Notes: a model not told the origin generated them from the letters alone. A stretch of DNA of 64,000 nt from an uncultured Pseudophaeobacter sp. (GCA_905479575.1 CAJQNB010000029.1:18523-82522); one strand, 5' to 3'; positions 43,077-53,965 are shown, counted from the stretch's first letter. A program made the numbers and translations.

Positions 43077-43376
43077 TTAACGGATAACGATTTCGTCAGC
43101 GCGCAACAGGCCGAGCACCGAGCGCGCCTGTTCATCCAGCAGGTCCAGATCGAGATAATCGTCGGACAGGCGATGGGTGAGATTTTCGATCTCGGCAATC
43201 TCCAGGGTCAGACGATCAAGATCCAGACGAAGCTCATCGGCTCCTGCCTGGATCTCAACCCTTCTGAATAACCCAAAATCACCCTGCACCGCCGCAAAGG
43301 TAAAATATGCGCCCAGCGCAAATGCGACGACAAAAAAGACGAACGAACCTAGGGAAGGCTTGTGGCTTCGGGTCAA
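43077..43376 (-). CDS. ftsB: FtsB/DivIC-family septum formation protein
   Basis: This 99-residue bitopic membrane protein begins MTRSHKPSLGSFVFFVVAFA, with TM about 10-30, then a coiled coil (VEIQAGADELRLDLDRLTLE) and a conserved end (LDLLDEQARSVLGLLRADEI). FtsB joins FtsL and FtsQ in the divisome and activates septal wall synthesis. It lies upstream of pdhA on the same strand, separated by 246 bp that include the pdhA operator. A CtrA-type box lies 131 bp upstream. Confidence 0.88.
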   Translation of the reverse strand: MTRSHKPSLGSFVFFVVAFALGAYFTFAAVQGDFGLFRRVEIQAGADELRLDLDRLTLEIAEIENLTHRLSDDYLDLDLLDEQARSVLGLLRADEIVIR

Positions 43377-43506
43377 TGGAAGTGCCTGTATGTTTACTGC
43401 TCAAGTCTGCTGTTGGGCCAGTTGTTCCGGCCTCTGACTTTGTTATGGCATATGTGATTCGCTTTGTGAATCCCCTTTTAACTCTGCGGGTACAGAATTT
43501 TTCGCC

Positions 43507-43521
43507 TTAAGGTTTTATTAA
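43507..43521. promoter_or_regulatory. CtrA-type box TTAA-N7-TTAA upstream of ftsB
   Basis: TTAA GGTTTTA TTAA is an exact consensus match, in the 259-bp gap between pgk and ftsB, 131 bp upstream of the ftsB start. Confidence 0.5.
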
Positions 43522-43554
43522 GGATTTTTCCTTGCAGACCAAATTGATAGCCGC

Positions 43555-43597
43555 AATAGACAAACCACCGATCCCAGAGAAATCCCGGATCGGTGGT
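43555..43597 (-). terminator. Terminator of pgk
   Basis: On the minus strand an 11-bp stem ACCACCGATCC / GGATCGGTGGT with a 12-base loop is followed by TTTGTCTATT, about 39 bp after the pgk stop. Confidence 0.75.
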
Positions 43598-43635
43598 CGT
43601 AGCCTTGCCTTTGCTGTGAAGGGGCGCAGGGTGCC

Positions 43636-44832
43636 TTATTCGTGCCGGCTCAGCGCGGCCACACCGGGAAGGGTTTTGCCCTCCATCCATTCCAAAAAGG
43701 CGCCTCCGGCTGTGGAGATATAGGTGAAATCCCCCGCCGCGCCCGAAGCATTTAGCGCCGCGACCGTGTCGCCACCGCCTGCCACCGCTGTCAATCGGCC
43801 CGCACGGGCCAGCGCTGCGGCTTTCAGGGCAGCTGCATTGGTGGCGGCATCAAAGGGCTCAAATTCAAAAGCGCCAAGCGGGCCATTCCAGATCAGGGTT
43901 TTGCTCTGTTCAAAGATGTCATTGATCACCTTCAGGCTTTCGGGGCCTGCGTCCAGGATCATGCCATTGTCCGGGCACTGATCTGCGGGCAGCACTTGGT
44001 GCGGCGCGTGGGATTCAAATTTTTCGGTGACCACAATGTCGCTGGGCAGGATGATCTTGCAGCCGGTCTTCTCGGCCTTGGCCATAATCTGCGCGGCGGT
44101 ATCCTTCATCATCCGTTCAGCTAGGGAAACGCCCACGGACAGGCCTTTGGCGACAAGAAAGGTATTGGCCATGCCGCCACCGATGATCAGATAATCGACC
44201 TTTTCCACCAGATTGCCCAGCAGCTCCAGCTTGGTCGAGACCTTGGCGCCACCAACAACAGCCGTCACCGGGCGGTTCGGCGCCCCAAGCGCGCTTTCCA
44301 GGGCCTGCAGCTCGGCCTGCATCAAGCGGCCCGCGCAGGCGGGCAGCAGTCGCGCCAGGGCCTCGGTGGAACTATGGGCGCGATGCGCTGCAGAAAAGGC
44401 ATCATTGCAATAAATGTCGCCCAGCTCTGCCATGGCAGCGGCCAGATCCGGGTCGTTTTTGGTTTCAGTTGCGTGGAACCGGGTGTTTTCCAGCAGCAGC
44501 ACTTCGCCAGGCTGCAGGGTGCTTGCGGCCTCCTTGGCGCCTTCGCCAACGCAATCAGCAGCAAAGCGGACGCGGGTTTCAAAGGCACGCTCCAAGGTTG
44601 GGATCAGCTGCTTCAGCGACAGGTTCTCGCGCCGCTCGCCACTGGGGCGGCCAAAATGCGCCAGCAGGATCGGCCGACCTCCGGCTGCCAGAATGTCTCG
44701 CACGGTGGGCGCAATGCGGCGGATTCGGGTGGAATCGGTCACCACGCCCTCCAGAAGGGGGACGTTGATGTCCACACGCACCAGGACGCGTTTGCCGTTC
44801 AGATCCATGTCGTCGAGTGTTTTCCAGCCCAT
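43636..44832 (-). CDS. pgk: Phosphoglycerate kinase
   Basis: This 398-residue glycolytic enzyme begins [20 protein letters not shown]. Signature motifs are [42 protein letters not shown] and the ATP loop [12 protein letters not shown]. It interconverts 1,3-bisphosphoglycerate and 3-phosphoglycerate with ATP formation. ATG 44832 follows GAGGAGCC; a longer start at 44868 adds 12 residues without support. Confidence 0.97.
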   Translation of the reverse strand: MGWKTLDDMDLNGKRVLVRVDINVPLLEGVVTDSTRIRRIAPTVRDILAAGGRPILLAHFGRPSGERRENLSLKQLIPTLERAFETRVRFAADCVGEGAKEAASTLQPGEVLLLENTRFHATETKNDPDLAAAMAELGDIYCNDAFSAAHRAHSSTEALARLLPACAGRLMQAELQALESALGAPNRPVTAVVGGAKVSTKLELLGNLVEKVDYLIIGGGMANTFLVAKGLSVGVSLAERMMKDTAAQIMAKAEKTGCKIILPSDIVVTEKFESHAPHQVLPADQCPDNGMILDAGPESLKVINDIFEQSKTLIWNGPLGAFEFEPFDAATNAAALKAAALARAGRLTAVAGGGDTVAALNASGAAGDFTYISTAGGAFLEWMEGKTLPGVAALSRHE

Positions 44833-44969
44833 CAGAGGCTCCTCTGTGCAAATATCGCGGGTAATCACGCTGTTCTTTCAGCGCTTTTTGGCCGTCAGTC
44901 AATGCTCCCTTGGCAATTGCGAGCGCTACCCTTAACTATCGTTGCAAATTTTGCAGACAGGAGGGCCTC

Positions 44970-45476
44970 ATGGCCGATATCAAAGATCCAGAAAACACCG
45001 TCATTGTTGAGCTGAAGGATGGCAATGTTGTCATCGAATTGCTGGCGGACGTGGCCCCCAAACATGCCGAGCGCATGAAAGAGCTGGCGCGCGCAGGTGA
45101 GTATGACAACGTCTGCTTCCACCGGGTGATCGACGGCTTCATGGCGCAGACCGGCGATGTGGCCAATGGCGATATGGAAGACGGCTTTAACCTCCGTGCG
45201 GCTGGCACCGGTGGCTCGTCGCTGCCAAACCTGCCTGCTGAGTTCTCCAGCCTGCCACATGACCGCGGCACGCTGGGCGCGGCCCGCTCCGCCAACCCGG
45301 ATTCGGCCAACTCGCAGTTCTTCATCAACTTCAAAGACAACCATTTCCTCAACAATCAATACACCGTCTATGGCCGGGTGATTGAAGGCATGGAGCACGT
45401 TGATGCCATCGTCAAAGGCGAGCCCCCTGCGAACCCGGATCGTATGATCAGCGTCAAGGTGGCCGCAGATGTTTAA
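44970..45476 (+). CDS. ppiB: Cytoplasmic cyclophilin-type peptidyl-prolyl isomerase
   Basis: This 168-residue protein begins MADIKDPENTVIVELKDGNV behind AGGAGGG, with no signal peptide. The cyclophilin motifs FHRVIDGFMAQTGD and NSQFFINFKDNHFLNNQYTV are intact. It catalyses proline isomerisation. The gene overlaps its paralogue by 8 bp, which makes a cytoplasmic/periplasmic pair. Confidence 0.95.
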   Translation: MADIKDPENTVIVELKDGNVVIELLADVAPKHAERMKELARAGEYDNVCFHRVIDGFMAQTGDVANGDMEDGFNLRAAGTGGSSLPNLPAEFSSLPHDRGTLGAARSANPDSANSQFFINFKDNHFLNNQYTVYGRVIEGMEHVDAIVKGEPPANPDRMISVKVAADV

Positions 45477-46014
45477 GCTGGCAGCCGTCTTTTCCCTCCT
45501 GGCCAGCTCGACACTGGCGGCCGGGCTGGAAATCCAGATCGAAGGCGAGGCCAATGGCACCGTCAAAATCGACCTGTTTGAGGATCTCGCCCCGAAACAT
45601 GTGGAACAAATCACTGCTTTGGCAGCTGCGGGCAAATATGACGGGGTGGTGTTCCACCGGGTGATTGATGGCTTCATGGCGCAGACGGGCGATGTTCAGT
45701 TTGGCAAAATGGGTGGCGACATGAGCCGCGCCGGCATGGGCGGCTCTGATCTGGCCGATCTGCCTGCCGAATTTTCAGAACGCCCCTTTGATCGCGGTAT
45801 CGTTGGCATGGCGCGCTCACAAAATCCCAATAGCGCCAATTCGCAGTTCTTTATCATGTTCAAACCTGGTCATTTCCTCAACGGGCAATACACCGTTGTT
45901 GGTCAGGTGACTGAAGGCATGGATGTGGTGGATGCAATCAAACTGGGCACCGGCGGCAATGGCTCTGTTGTGGGCAAACCCGACATGATGAGCAAAGTGA
46001 CCGTCACCGAGTAA
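45469..46014 (+). CDS. Periplasmic cyclophilin-type peptidyl-prolyl isomerase
   Basis: This 181-residue protein begins MFKLAAVFSLLASSTLAAGL, a Sec signal peptide. It carries the same cyclophilin motifs as the preceding gene (FHRVIDGFMAQTGDVQFGKM, NSQFFIMFKPGHFLNGQYTV). It arose by tandem duplication, with one copy exported. It ends 57 bp before a strong terminator. Confidence 0.93.
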   Translation: MFKLAAVFSLLASSTLAAGLEIQIEGEANGTVKIDLFEDLAPKHVEQITALAAAGKYDGVVFHRVIDGFMAQTGDVQFGKMGGDMSRAGMGGSDLADLPAEFSERPFDRGIVGMARSQNPNSANSQFFIMFKPGHFLNGQYTVVGQVTEGMDVVDAIKLGTGGNGSVVGKPDMMSKVTVTE

Positions 46015-46057
46015 GGTATTGGTTCCCTGGTCCTAATCACCGGGGAACACTCAGATC

Positions 46058-46307
46058 CTAGCTGATCTTCAAACCGCGCTGGACCTCCTCCAGTGCGGTT
46101 TTTTGCGGCTGGGTCAGGGTGCCGTTGCCATATTTGGTGATGCCCTGAATGAGGCTGACAAATACGTTGAAATGGCTTTGGGCGCTCAGCTTATAGAGCC
46201 GACGTGACAGCCGCGAAACGGCCTGCTGTGGGCCGCCGCATTGCGCGCCCGTTGGATCCAATAAAGGCAGCCGCCAAAACGGCCAGTGCACCTAGAATAA
46301 CCGGCAT
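46058..46307 (-). pseudogene. Probable frameshifted small membrane-protein gene
   Basis: Three reading frames each hold a plausible piece of one protein. ATG 46307 encodes a membrane segment MPVILGALAVLAAAFI. A second frame continues WIQRARNAAAHSR. A third carries the C-terminal part AVSRLSRRLYKLSAQSHFNV...LEEVQRGLKIS up to the stop at 46058. No single frame joins them, so at least two shifts have occurred. Its 3' end also overlaps the cyclophilin terminator. It could instead be a 77-residue gene from a GTG at 46291; neither version is recognised. Confidence 0.4.
46072..46104 (+). terminator. Terminator of the ppi gene pair
   Basis: A 12-bp stem AACCGCGCTGGA / TCCAGTGCGGTT (one G-U) with a 5-base loop, then TTTT. 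Confidence 0.85.
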
Positions 46308-46401
46308 GTGCCACACCAATTTTCTTTATAGAATACCTGACACCTATTCCCCTCAAGGGGTGAACGCTGAGAACTAAAATTTCTTAATCCAAAGCGGATC
46401 T

Positions 46402-46439
46402 GAGAAAAGAAAACCGCCGCAGAGCCAATCTGCGGCGGT
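46402..46439 (-). terminator. Terminator of the M23-bactofilin operon
   Basis: On the minus strand a 10-bp stem ACCGCCGCAG / CTGCGGCGGT is followed by TTTTCTTTTC, about 50 bp after the bactofilin stop. Confidence 0.85.
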
Positions 46440-46490
46440 CTTTATCGTTCACTCTGTTCCCCAGGGTCCAGAGCCATCTCAGCCTATGGG

Positions 46491-47052
46491 TTAGCTGTCA
46501 GCCTTGGCTGCGGCTGTTGCCGCTTTGACGGCCGCCGAGGGGGCTGAAGACGTCGAGGCAGGAGCTGCTGCTGTAGGCGCAGCAGCTGGCATGGCCTTTT
46601 TGCCGCCAGCGGTCAGCGGGTCATCCTGACGCTGAACCGAGCCTTCAAAATGGGCTCCGCTCTCAATCGCGATGGTCTTGTGGATGATGTCGCCTTCGAC
46701 ACGGGCAGTGGCGGTGAGCCGCACCTTGAGGCCGCGCACCCGTCCGACAACACGACCATTAACCACAACATCATCAGCAATCACTTCGCCTTTGATGGTG
46801 GCGGTTTCGCCAACGGTCAGCAGGTGTGCGCGAATATCGCCTTCGACGGTGCCTTCGACCTGAATGTCACCCGAGGTTTTCAGATTGCCGGTAATGTGCA
46901 GATCCGAGCTCAGCAGCGATGCGGGCGGCTTTGCCTTTGGGGCAGAGGGCTTGTAATCGCTTGCAGGTGCAGCAGCAGGTGCGGATGAGGCCGCAGGAGC
47001 CGCTGTGGGGGTTGCCTCGGCCTGTTTAGGTCCGGGCTCATTGATTTTGCTT

Positions 47053-47063
<11 letters not shown>
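46491..47063 (-). CDS. Bactofilin (polymer-forming cytoskeletal protein)
   Basis: This 190-residue protein begins MFSKSKINEPGPKQAEATPT. Residues about 50-150 are the DUF583 bactofilin beta-helix (SDLHITGNLKTSGDIQVEGT, GEVIADDVVVNGRVVGRVRG), flanked by disordered Ala/Pro tails. Bactofilins form nucleotide-free filaments on the inner membrane and position wall enzymes. The gene overlaps the preceding M23 gene by 11 bp, so the two are translated from one message and probably work together. Confidence 0.95.
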
Positions 47064-48384
<1,321 letters not shown>

Positions 48385-48691
48385 GTGCGGATCCTTGTCC
48401 CATCCCTATTTCGCAGAGCCGCTGCCATCCCCAGCTGCAGAACTCTGCGCAAAATCATTAGCCATGCGGCAGCCCGTGGGCAAGTGTGAAGGCGGTTTTT
48501 GGATGTGCTCCCATCGGTTTGTCCCGATGGGAGGCGGATTTGGGCGGAATATTGCCAGTGGAACAGGGGCTGTGGGCGGCTATCTCTGCGCCTGTGGTTG
48601 ACCCGAATTATGCTGCTAGAGAGCAGCCATTAGGAGCCTTGCCTAAGCTTTTGCGCAAGATGGCTGTTGCAGCTGTTGTCGATTGACGCGG
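48385..48691. other. Intergenic region upstream of the M23 gene
   Basis: No gene was seen in these 307 bases. The main feature is a perfect 10-bp hairpin CTCCCATCGG / CCGATGGGAG (48508-48533) without a T run. Confidence 0.55.
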
Positions 48692-49531
48692 TCAGACCCC
48701 GGCAATTGGTTTGATCTGATCTGCAAGTGGCCAGTAGAAATCTGGCGGAATACCGGCATCGGCACGCTTTTCTTCATTGAAAGGCGGCTTCAGCGTGCTG
48801 CGGAAATATGTCCTGACCAGGCTGTGAAAAACCTCCTTGGGATCCAGATTGTCCCGACCACACAGGAAATAGAACCACTTGGACCCATAGGCCACATGGC
48901 TGACTTCCTCTGCATAGATCACCTCCAGCGCTTCCACCGCCTGGGTGAGTTTTGCCTGGCGGAAAATCTTTATCATGCCGGGGGTTACATCAAGTCCGCG
49001 CGCCTCCAATACCATCGGTACCACGGCCAGTCGCCCCATCAAATCCTCGACGGTATCTTCAGCGGCCTGCCACATGCCCCGGTGGGCCGGCAGGGCACCG
49101 TAATAACTGCCAAGGCTTTCCAGACAGTCGCACATCAGGTCAAAATGTTTGGATTCCTCATCCGCTGCCTTGACCCAATCATCAAAGAACCCCATCGGCA
49201 GGGCGACATGGGAAAAGCGCGCAATGATATCCCAGTGCAGATCAACCGCGTTGAGCTCGATATGGGCAACTGCATGCAACAGAGCGATGCGACCGGCCTC
49301 AGATCCGGGCTTGCGCTTTGGCACGTCGCGCGGATTGAGCAGCTCAGGCTTTTCCGGGCGGGCCGGGTGTAGCGGCGGATTGGCGGTACCGATCTCTATT
49401 GCACAGGGGTCCTGTTTGCGGGCGGCAAACCAGGCTGCGGCATGGCGGCGTGACAGGGCGGCCTTTGCGGCGCCGTCAGCGGTGGTCAAGACCTCATTGG
49501 CCATCTGTGCGAGGGTAAGTGGAGCGGTCAT
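48692..49531 (-). CDS. DUF455 ferritin-like protein
   Basis: This 279-residue protein begins MTAPLTLAQMANEVLTTADG. Its four-helix, ferritin-like core shows paired acidic/His motifs: AVAHIELNAVDLHWDIIARF, ADEESKHFDLMCDCLESLG and YAEEVSHVAYGSKWF. These are typical of di-metal carboxylate sites in the DUF455 family. A related fold is found in tRNA-modifying MiaE-like oxygenases, but the substrate here is unknown. ATG 49531 has AGGATCTCCT upstream; a longer start at 49624 adds unsupported sequence. Confidence 0.87.
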   Translation of the reverse strand: MTAPLTLAQMANEVLTTADGAAKAALSRRHAAAWFAARKQDPCAIEIGTANPPLHPARPEKPELLNPRDVPKRKPGSEAGRIALLHAVAHIELNAVDLHWDIIARFSHVALPMGFFDDWVKAADEESKHFDLMCDCLESLGSYYGALPAHRGMWQAAEDTVEDLMGRLAVVPMVLEARGLDVTPGMIKIFRQAKLTQAVEALEVIYAEEVSHVAYGSKWFYFLCGRDNLDPKEVFHSLVRTYFRSTLKPPFNEEKRADAGIPPDFYWPLADQIKPIAGV

Positions 49532-49898
49532 AGGAGATCCTAACAAACAAAAGGCGAAGGGCACAAAAGTGCCAGAGAGTTTCTGGGAGGTTTCCACAGG
49601 GAAACTGTCGTAAATCCGCGCCACTGCAGCGCGGCTGCTACCCTTTCATCTTACGACAAATACCTCGGAGTGTGAGGCAGAGCCTCACGTACCTTGGGGG
49701 CGCGCTTGACGCCAGCCAAAGCCTGGGCACAACAACAGCAAAACCAGGGCGGGCCGGGCGCAAATCCATTGACCCCAGCTTTTCTGAACAGCCGAAGATT
49801 TAGCCGCAGACCTAAGCAGACCTGATAAATACCCGGCTGTTACACCGGACTATAACAGGGACTGGGCTATTGCAGAGGCTGACCTATTGCAGATTGGG
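49532..49898. other. Intergenic region between bcp and the DUF455 gene
   Basis: No gene was seen in these 367 bases. Near its end, three short direct repeats of (GGG)CTATTGCAGA occur at 49864, 49883 and 49897, the last running into the 3' end of bcp. Confidence 0.55.
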
Positions 49899-50363
49899 CT
49901 ATTGCAGAGATTGGGCCGCCTCCAGCACCTCTTCCACATGACCAGGAACCTTGACCCGGCGCCAGACGCGGGCAATGCGCCCCTCGGCGTCAATCAAAAA
50001 GGTCGAGCGCTCAATCCCCCAGTGCTTTTTGCCGTACATGTTTTTTTCTTTCCAGACCCCGTAGTCTTCACAGGTACTGGCTTCCGCATCGGACAATAGG
50101 GGCGTGGTCAGCTCGTGTTTTGCGATGAATTTATCGTGCTTTGACACTGTGTCTTTGGAAATTCCAAAAACCAGGGCGCCGGCATCGGCAAAGCCTTGCA
50201 GATGGGCAGAAAACCCGATGGATTCTTTGGTGCAGCCCGGGGTATCATCGCGGGGATAGAAAAACAGAACAACGGCTTGGCCTTTTAACTCTGCAAGAGA
50301 GACGTCACCGCCGCCATCACGGGGCAGGCAAAACAGAGGGGCCTGATCAGTTGCATCGAGCAT
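49899..50363 (-). CDS. bcp: Bcp/PrxQ-type thioredoxin-dependent peroxiredoxin
   Basis: This 154-residue cytosolic protein begins MLDATDQAPLFCLPRDGGGD. The peroxidatic Cys44 lies in YPRDDTPGCTKE. The resolving Cys that many PrxQ proteins carry five residues later is absent (CTKESIG); another Cys is at position 98 (STCEDYG). It reduces hydrogen peroxide and organic hydroperoxides using thioredoxin. It stands alone. Confidence 0.94.
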   Translation of the reverse strand: MLDATDQAPLFCLPRDGGGDVSLAELKGQAVVLFFYPRDDTPGCTKESIGFSAHLQGFADAGALVFGISKDTVSKHDKFIAKHELTTPLLSDAEASTCEDYGVWKEKNMYGKKHWGIERSTFLIDAEGRIARVWRRVKVPGHVEEVLEAAQSLQ

Positions 50364-50537
50364 TTATGTGGTCTCCTGAACATGTGGGGGCGCAAACCCT
50401 TGGCTCCAGATGAGTGGACCCCGAACGGTTTGGCAAGGGCTGTCTGATATAGTTAGGCTATCGAGGCCAAAGGATAAACACTGATCGAACCAGTTGGGGA
50501 AAATGAAGATCTCGTCGCGCGTTCTGTCGATGAGCTA

Positions 50538-53500
50538 GTGGGGCAGCCCGCGCAGCGGCGCAGGCCGCGGCGTCTGCGCGCCCTGCGTTGGGCTATCCGG
50601 TTGCTGGCCTTTTTGTGCTTTCTGGGGGCCGGGGCGATCTATTTTGGTATCGGCACCAGAATGGATGCGCCACAGTGGCTGCGACAGCGCCTGGAAACCC
50701 GTATTGCGCAGGAATTGAACGGGCTGACGCTTGAATTTGGCGATCTCAACTTTGTGGTGAATCACGGGTGGAGACCCCGTATCGGGATGCGTGATGTTAC
50801 CCTGCGTGCGGCGGATGGAACGGCGATCGTGCAACTGGCCGATGCCGAAATTGCCATGGCAATGCGGCCCCTGCTGCGGGGCAAGATCCAGCCCAAACGC
50901 ATTTTTCTCAGTGGGCTCTATGCCAGTCTGCGGCGCGAAACCGATGGCATTGCGCTCAGCCTTTCCCAGGAAGGATCACCGCTGCGCCAGGCCGCCAACC
51001 TGCCGCAATTGATCGAACAATGGGACAGCCAGTTCGAATTGCCGGTGCTGTCATCTCTGACCGAGATTTCCACCGATGGGGTAACCCTGCGCTATGAGGA
51101 CGCGCGGCTTGGCCGGGTCTGGACCCTGGATGGCGGCCATGTGCGATTTACCCGCCAGGCCCAGGCCTTGACCATTTCCTCAGGCTTTTCAGTGCTGAGC
51201 GGGCGTCAGGACGTGGGCGCGGTTGAGGCGAATTACAAATCCGATATTGGCGATGCCGCCGCCGAATTTGGGATTCTGGTCAGCGATATCGCCAGCGAAG
51301 ACATCGCGGTGCAGGCGCCGGCTCTCGGCTGGCTGCAGGTGCTGCGGGCGTCGATCTCGGGGTCTTTGCGCGGCGGCATCACCAGCGAGGGCACTTTGTT
51401 GCCTCTGTCAGCCAGCCTGCAAATTGGCGAAGGGGTGATCCAGCCCTCGCCGGAAACCCTGCCCATTCCGATCCACGGGGCCCATAGTTATTTCACCTTC
51501 TTTCCTTTGGAACAGCGCCTGCAGTTTGATGAGTTGAAGATCAACAGTGGCTGGGGCTCTGGCACCATGGAGGGCGATGCTGAGCTGGCGGGGATCTCGG
51601 ACGGTCGGTTGACCGATCTGGTGGGGCAGTTGCGGTTCACCGATCTTACCCTCAATCCGCGCGGGCTTTATTCGGCACCGCAGGTTTTTGAGGGCGTGAC
51701 GGTGGATTTCCGGCTGCAGCCCGATCCCTTCCGTTTTCAGCTCGGCGAGATGCTGGTCGAGCATGAGGGCCGCCAGATCCGTTTGAATGGTAAGTTTGAA
51801 ACCGGTCCCGAAGGCTGGGAATACGCCCTGGATGCCCGGTCTGACCACTTGGACCTGGCGCAGGTGAAATCGCTGTGGCCCACTGGGGCTGCGGAAAAGC
51901 CACGCCAATGGGTGCTGCAAAATGTTTTTCAGGCCCAGGCTCAGGACGTGAATTTTGCCCTGCGCGGAAAAGGCCGGGCAAAACCGTTTTACGCGCTGGA
52001 TGCCAATTTCACCAATGCCGATGTGAAATTCCAAAAACACATGCCACGGGTAAAGGGCGGCGCCGGTCATTTTAATCTCTATAACACACGAATGGTTGTT
52101 GTTGCCTCTGCAGGTACGGTGACCGCAGATGAGGGGGGCGAGGTGCAGGTCGCCGGAACCTCGTTTATTATCCCGGATACTTCGGTGCGCGATGGCACGC
52201 CGGGGATCGCCCGGGTGGTGGCTGAAGGCACTGTGACAGCTGGGCTGTCGTTGCTGAACCGTCCGCCGCTTTCCATTTTGGACAAGGCGCAGCTGCCTGT
52301 TGATCTGGCTGACGGGCGGGTGCATGTGGTCGGTACATTGGCCCTGCCGCTCAAACCAGAGGTGCTGCCCGAAGAGATCAAATACCACTACCAGGGCACC
52401 GTCAGCGCGGTGCAGAGCGACACTTTGGTCCCCAACCACGTGGTGACGGCGCCGGTTCTGGTGCTGCGCGGCGATCAGGGGCGGGTGGCGCTGTCGGGGG
52501 CGGGCAGCCTGTCGGGTATCCCGGTCACCGCAAACTGGAGCCAGGCCGTGGGGCCAGAGGCCAGCCCGGTCAGTCGGGTGACCGGCCAGATCGAAATCAG
52601 CCCGCAAGCCATAGACACCCTGCAAATTGGCCTGCCCAAAGGCACAGTTACAGGCCGGGGGCAGGGGCGGTATCAGCTGGATCTGGTGCCCGACCAGCCG
52701 CCGCAGCTGCAGTTTAGCTCCGATCTGGCTGGGTTGGATCTGCGCATCCCCCAGATCAGTTGGCGCAACCCCCCGGAGCGCCGGGGGCAGCTGGATATGG
52801 ATGTCACCTTGGCAACGCCCGTCAGGGTCGACCGGCTGAGCCTGCAGGCGCCGGGATTGCAGGCTGAGGGCTGGGTGACCACCAAAGAGAGCGGCGGGCT
52901 GCAGCAGGCGCATCTGAGTGCGGTAACCGTCGGCAACTGGATGCGGGGGACAGTGAACTTTATTGGCCTGCGCAATGGGCTGGCAGAAATTCAGGTGACC
53001 AGCGGCACGCTTGATCTGCAAAAGGCGCCCTTTTCCGGTGAAAGTGGCAGCAGCACCGGAGCGGGCTCTGGGGGCGGTGCACCGTCCGGCCCGATCTCTA
53101 TGCGGCTGGAGCGTCTGCGGGTCACCGAAAGTATCGCCTTGAGCGGCTTTGCGGGGCGGTTTTCCACCCAGGGCGGGCTTAATGGCCAATTCACCGGCAA
53201 ACTGAATGGCGCCACGCCAGTCTCTGGGGTCGTGGTGCCAAAACCGGGGGGCATCGCCACGCGGATCCGCGCCGAGGATGCAGGCGGGGTTTTTAGGGCA
53301 GCAGGCATTTTGCGACATGGTGAGGGCGGCAGCTTTGACATGACGTTGGTGCCGGCAAAACAGCCGGGTGAATATGACGGCGAGATCAACATCAAGAACA
53401 CCCGCATCAAAAATGCGCCCTCCATGGCGGCGCTGCTGAATGCAATCAGCGTCATCGGTCTGGTGGATGAATTATCCGGTGGCGGCATCCTGTTTACCGG

Positions 53501-53888
53501 GGTCGAGGCAAAGTTCCGGCTGGGTTCGACCCATCTGACCCTGCATGAAAGCAGCGCGGTCGGGCCATCTATAGGACTGTCGATGGACGGGATTTATGAT
53601 CTGAACTCCGGCGCGCTGAACATGCGCGGGGTGATCTCGCCGATCTATATCATCAATGCCATTGGCCGGGTGGTGTCGCGCAAGGGCGAGGGGCTGTTTG
53701 GCTTTGCTTTCAAGCTGCGGGGCTCGGCGGATGATCCAAAGGTCAGCGTCAATCCCCTGTCAGCGCTGGCCCCTGGCATGTTCCGCGAGATCTTTCGCGG
53801 CAAGGCGCCCACGGTGCCAGGCGCGCCGGTGGAGGAGCCGCAACAGCCTGCCTCTGAGCCGCGCAGTTTCACCGGCGGCGAGCGGTAA
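50538..53888 (+). CDS. AsmA/YhdP-like inner-membrane protein
   Basis: This 1116-residue protein has one N-terminal TM helix (LRWAIRLLAFLCFLGAGAIY, about residues 15-36) and a very long periplasmic beta-rich chain. The DUF3971/AsmA-type C-terminal region (NAISVIGLVDELSGGGILFT, LSMDGIYDLNSGALNMRGVI) is typical. Such bridge-like proteins are implicated in phospholipid transport to the outer membrane. The start is uncertain: GTG 50538 is listed, but the frame is open back to a TAA at 50475, and a CTG at 50481 lies 7 bases after AAAGGA. Confidence 0.85.
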   Translation: MGQPAQRRRPRRLRALRWAIRLLAFLCFLGAGAIYFGIGTRMDAPQWLRQRLETRIAQELNGLTLEFGDLNFVVNHGWRPRIGMRDVTLRAADGTAIVQLADAEIAMAMRPLLRGKIQPKRIFLSGLYASLRRETDGIALSLSQEGSPLRQAANLPQLIEQWDSQFELPVLSSLTEISTDGVTLRYEDARLGRVWTLDGGHVRFTRQAQALTISSGFSVLSGRQDVGAVEANYKSDIGDAAAEFGILVSDIASEDIAVQAPALGWLQVLRASISGSLRGGITSEGTLLPLSASLQIGEGVIQPSPETLPIPIHGAHSYFTFFPLEQRLQFDELKINSGWGSGTMEGDAELAGISDGRLTDLVGQLRFTDLTLNPRGLYSAPQVFEGVTVDFRLQPDPFRFQLGEMLVEHEGRQIRLNGKFETGPEGWEYALDARSDHLDLAQVKSLWPTGAAEKPRQWVLQNVFQAQAQDVNFALRGKGRAKPFYALDANFTNADVKFQKHMPRVKGGAGHFNLYNTRMVVVASAGTVTADEGGEVQVAGTSFIIPDTSVRDGTPGIARVVAEGTVTAGLSLLNRPPLSILDKAQLPVDLADGRVHVVGTLALPLKPEVLPEEIKYHYQGTVSAVQSDTLVPNHVVTAPVLVLRGDQGRVALSGAGSLSGIPVTANWSQAVGPEASPVSRVTGQIEISPQAIDTLQIGLPKGTVTGRGQGRYQLDLVPDQPPQLQFSSDLAGLDLRIPQISWRNPPERRGQLDMDVTLATPVRVDRLSLQAPGLQAEGWVTTKESGGLQQAHLSAVTVGNWMRGTVNFIGLRNGLAEIQVTSGTLDLQKAPFSGESGSSTGAGSGGGAPSGPISMRLERLRVTESIALSGFAGRFSTQGGLNGQFTGKLNGATPVSGVVVPKPGGIATRIRAEDAGGVFRAAGILRHGEGGSFDMTLVPAKQPGEYDGEINIKNTRIKNAPSMAALLNAISVIGLVDELSGGGILFTGVEAKFRLGSTHLTLHESSAVGPSIGLSMDGIYDLNSGALNMRGVISPIYIINAIGRVVSRKGEGLFGFAFKLRGSADDPKVSVNPLSALAPGMFREIFRGKAPTVPGAPVEEPQQPASEPRSFTGGER

Positions 53889-53965
53889 GGGCGCTTGTGA
53901 CTTTGTCGCGCTGGTGCCCTGCAAGACCCATGGCCAAGCCGGGAGAAACCCCTTAAAGGGGCGGC

